DNA of 5,110 bases, taken from NCBI GenBank assembly GCA_030606095.1, contig JAUWHC010000239.1, positions 1 through 5,110 on the forward strand, given 5' to 3'. The translations under genes were made by a program, and so were the position numbers. Within the stretch, counting starts at the first letter, position 1, and the number at the start of each line of letters is the position of its first letter. Of the stretch, positions 4,943 through 5,110 are shown one piece after another. This DNA is from Promethearchaeota archaeon. Its GTDB lineage: Archaea; Asgardarchaeota; Lokiarchaeia; Sigyniarchaeales; SOKP01. The notes under the pieces are model-generated. The model did no database searches and was not told the origin of the DNA. It saw only the letters and a program-made list of their open reading frames with translations.

Positions 4943-5110
4943 ATGAATTTTTATTTAGATAAGGAAAAAAATGGGTTATATGATTTGAATTTTTGGGATT
5001 GGGAAAAAGATAAGAAAAAAGCCTAAATTATTTTCTATCTTAGATTTTACTGGAAAAAACAGTTAAAGAACTAAAAGTTTTTGGGTGTGGCGACATTGTC
5101 CCCACAAAAC
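4943..5110 (+). pseudogene. Small unrecognised reading frame, apparently frameshifted, running off the right edge
   Basis: As written, ATG 4943 opens a 27-codon frame (MNFYLDKEKNGLYDLNFWDW then EKDKKKA) ending with TAA at 5024-5026. It is strongly charged and aromatic, unlike random AT-rich translation. The next frame then reads KPKLFSILDFTGK (5015-5057) and stops at 5064, and the third reads KTVKELKVFGCGDIVPTK up to the window end with no start codon of its own. The breaks fall at two A6 runs (5015-5020 and 5054-5059). Dropping one A from each joins the three pieces into one continuous frame of at least 55 codons. The cause could be a decaying gene, sequencing or assembly error in homopolymers, or slippage. 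Alternatively the 27-codon frame is a complete small gene, or none of it is coding. I do not recognise the protein family. Confidence 0.4.
5086..5106 (+). repeat. Imperfect inverted repeat at the right edge
   Basis: TGTGGCGAC and GTCCCCACA flank a three-base ATT loop; eight of nine positions pair, with one C/C mismatch. It is the most GC-rich spot near the right end. It overlaps the putative coding frame reading GCGDIVPT, so it may be a by-product of codon content; a hairpin RNA element or the end of a mobile element is an alternative that cannot be tested inside this window. Confidence 0.35.

Noticed and set aside
5063..5110. Minus-strand frame entering from the right edge and ending at TAA (complement of 5063-5065), reading VLWGQCRHTQKLLVL
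   Set aside because: Too short to judge and less convincing than the plus-strand frame over the same bases.

Overview
This is an AT-rich archaeal chromosome segment. Archaeal origin is shown by the gene set: an L18Ae-type ribosomal protein, prefoldin alpha, an SRP receptor FtsY, a Sec61-gamma-type SecE and the archaeal Toprim DnaG that works with the exosome. The lineage cannot be fixed from the window alone. The FtsY and DnaG motifs look generally archaeal, and no 16S rRNA is present.

Left part, plus strand (1-2431): the end of the L18Ae ribosomal protein gene, then pfdA, ftsY, secE and an OsmC-family gene, all in one direction. The first four follow a well-known archaeal order (L18Ae, pfdA, ftsY, secE), joining the ribosome, co-translational folding, SRP-dependent targeting and the Sec translocon. 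In many archaea secE is followed by spt5 and the L11-L1-L10 genes. Here an OsmC-like peroxiredoxin gene sits in that place. The genes do not overlap. They are separated by 27, 50, 88 and 65 bases, and each gap holds an AT-rich TATA-like element about 25-35 bases before the start codon with no Shine-Dalgarno sequence. They may therefore be transcribed as separate, mostly leaderless units.

Middle part, minus strand (2472-3653): dnaG, convergent with the OsmC gene across a 40-base gap. Upstream of it lies a 556-base gene-free block (3654-4209) of about 17% GC.

Right part: a minus-strand HAD-superfamily hydrolase (4210-4812) with a TTG start and a bacterial-looking cap region. Divergent from it on the plus strand is a small unrecognised reading frame starting at 4943. 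As written it stops after 27 codons, but removing one A from each of two A6 runs would keep it open to the window edge. This possible frameshifted or decaying gene is the most puzzling item. No CRISPR array, tRNA, rRNA or intact mobile element is visible, and no multi-gene system that could be called new was found.
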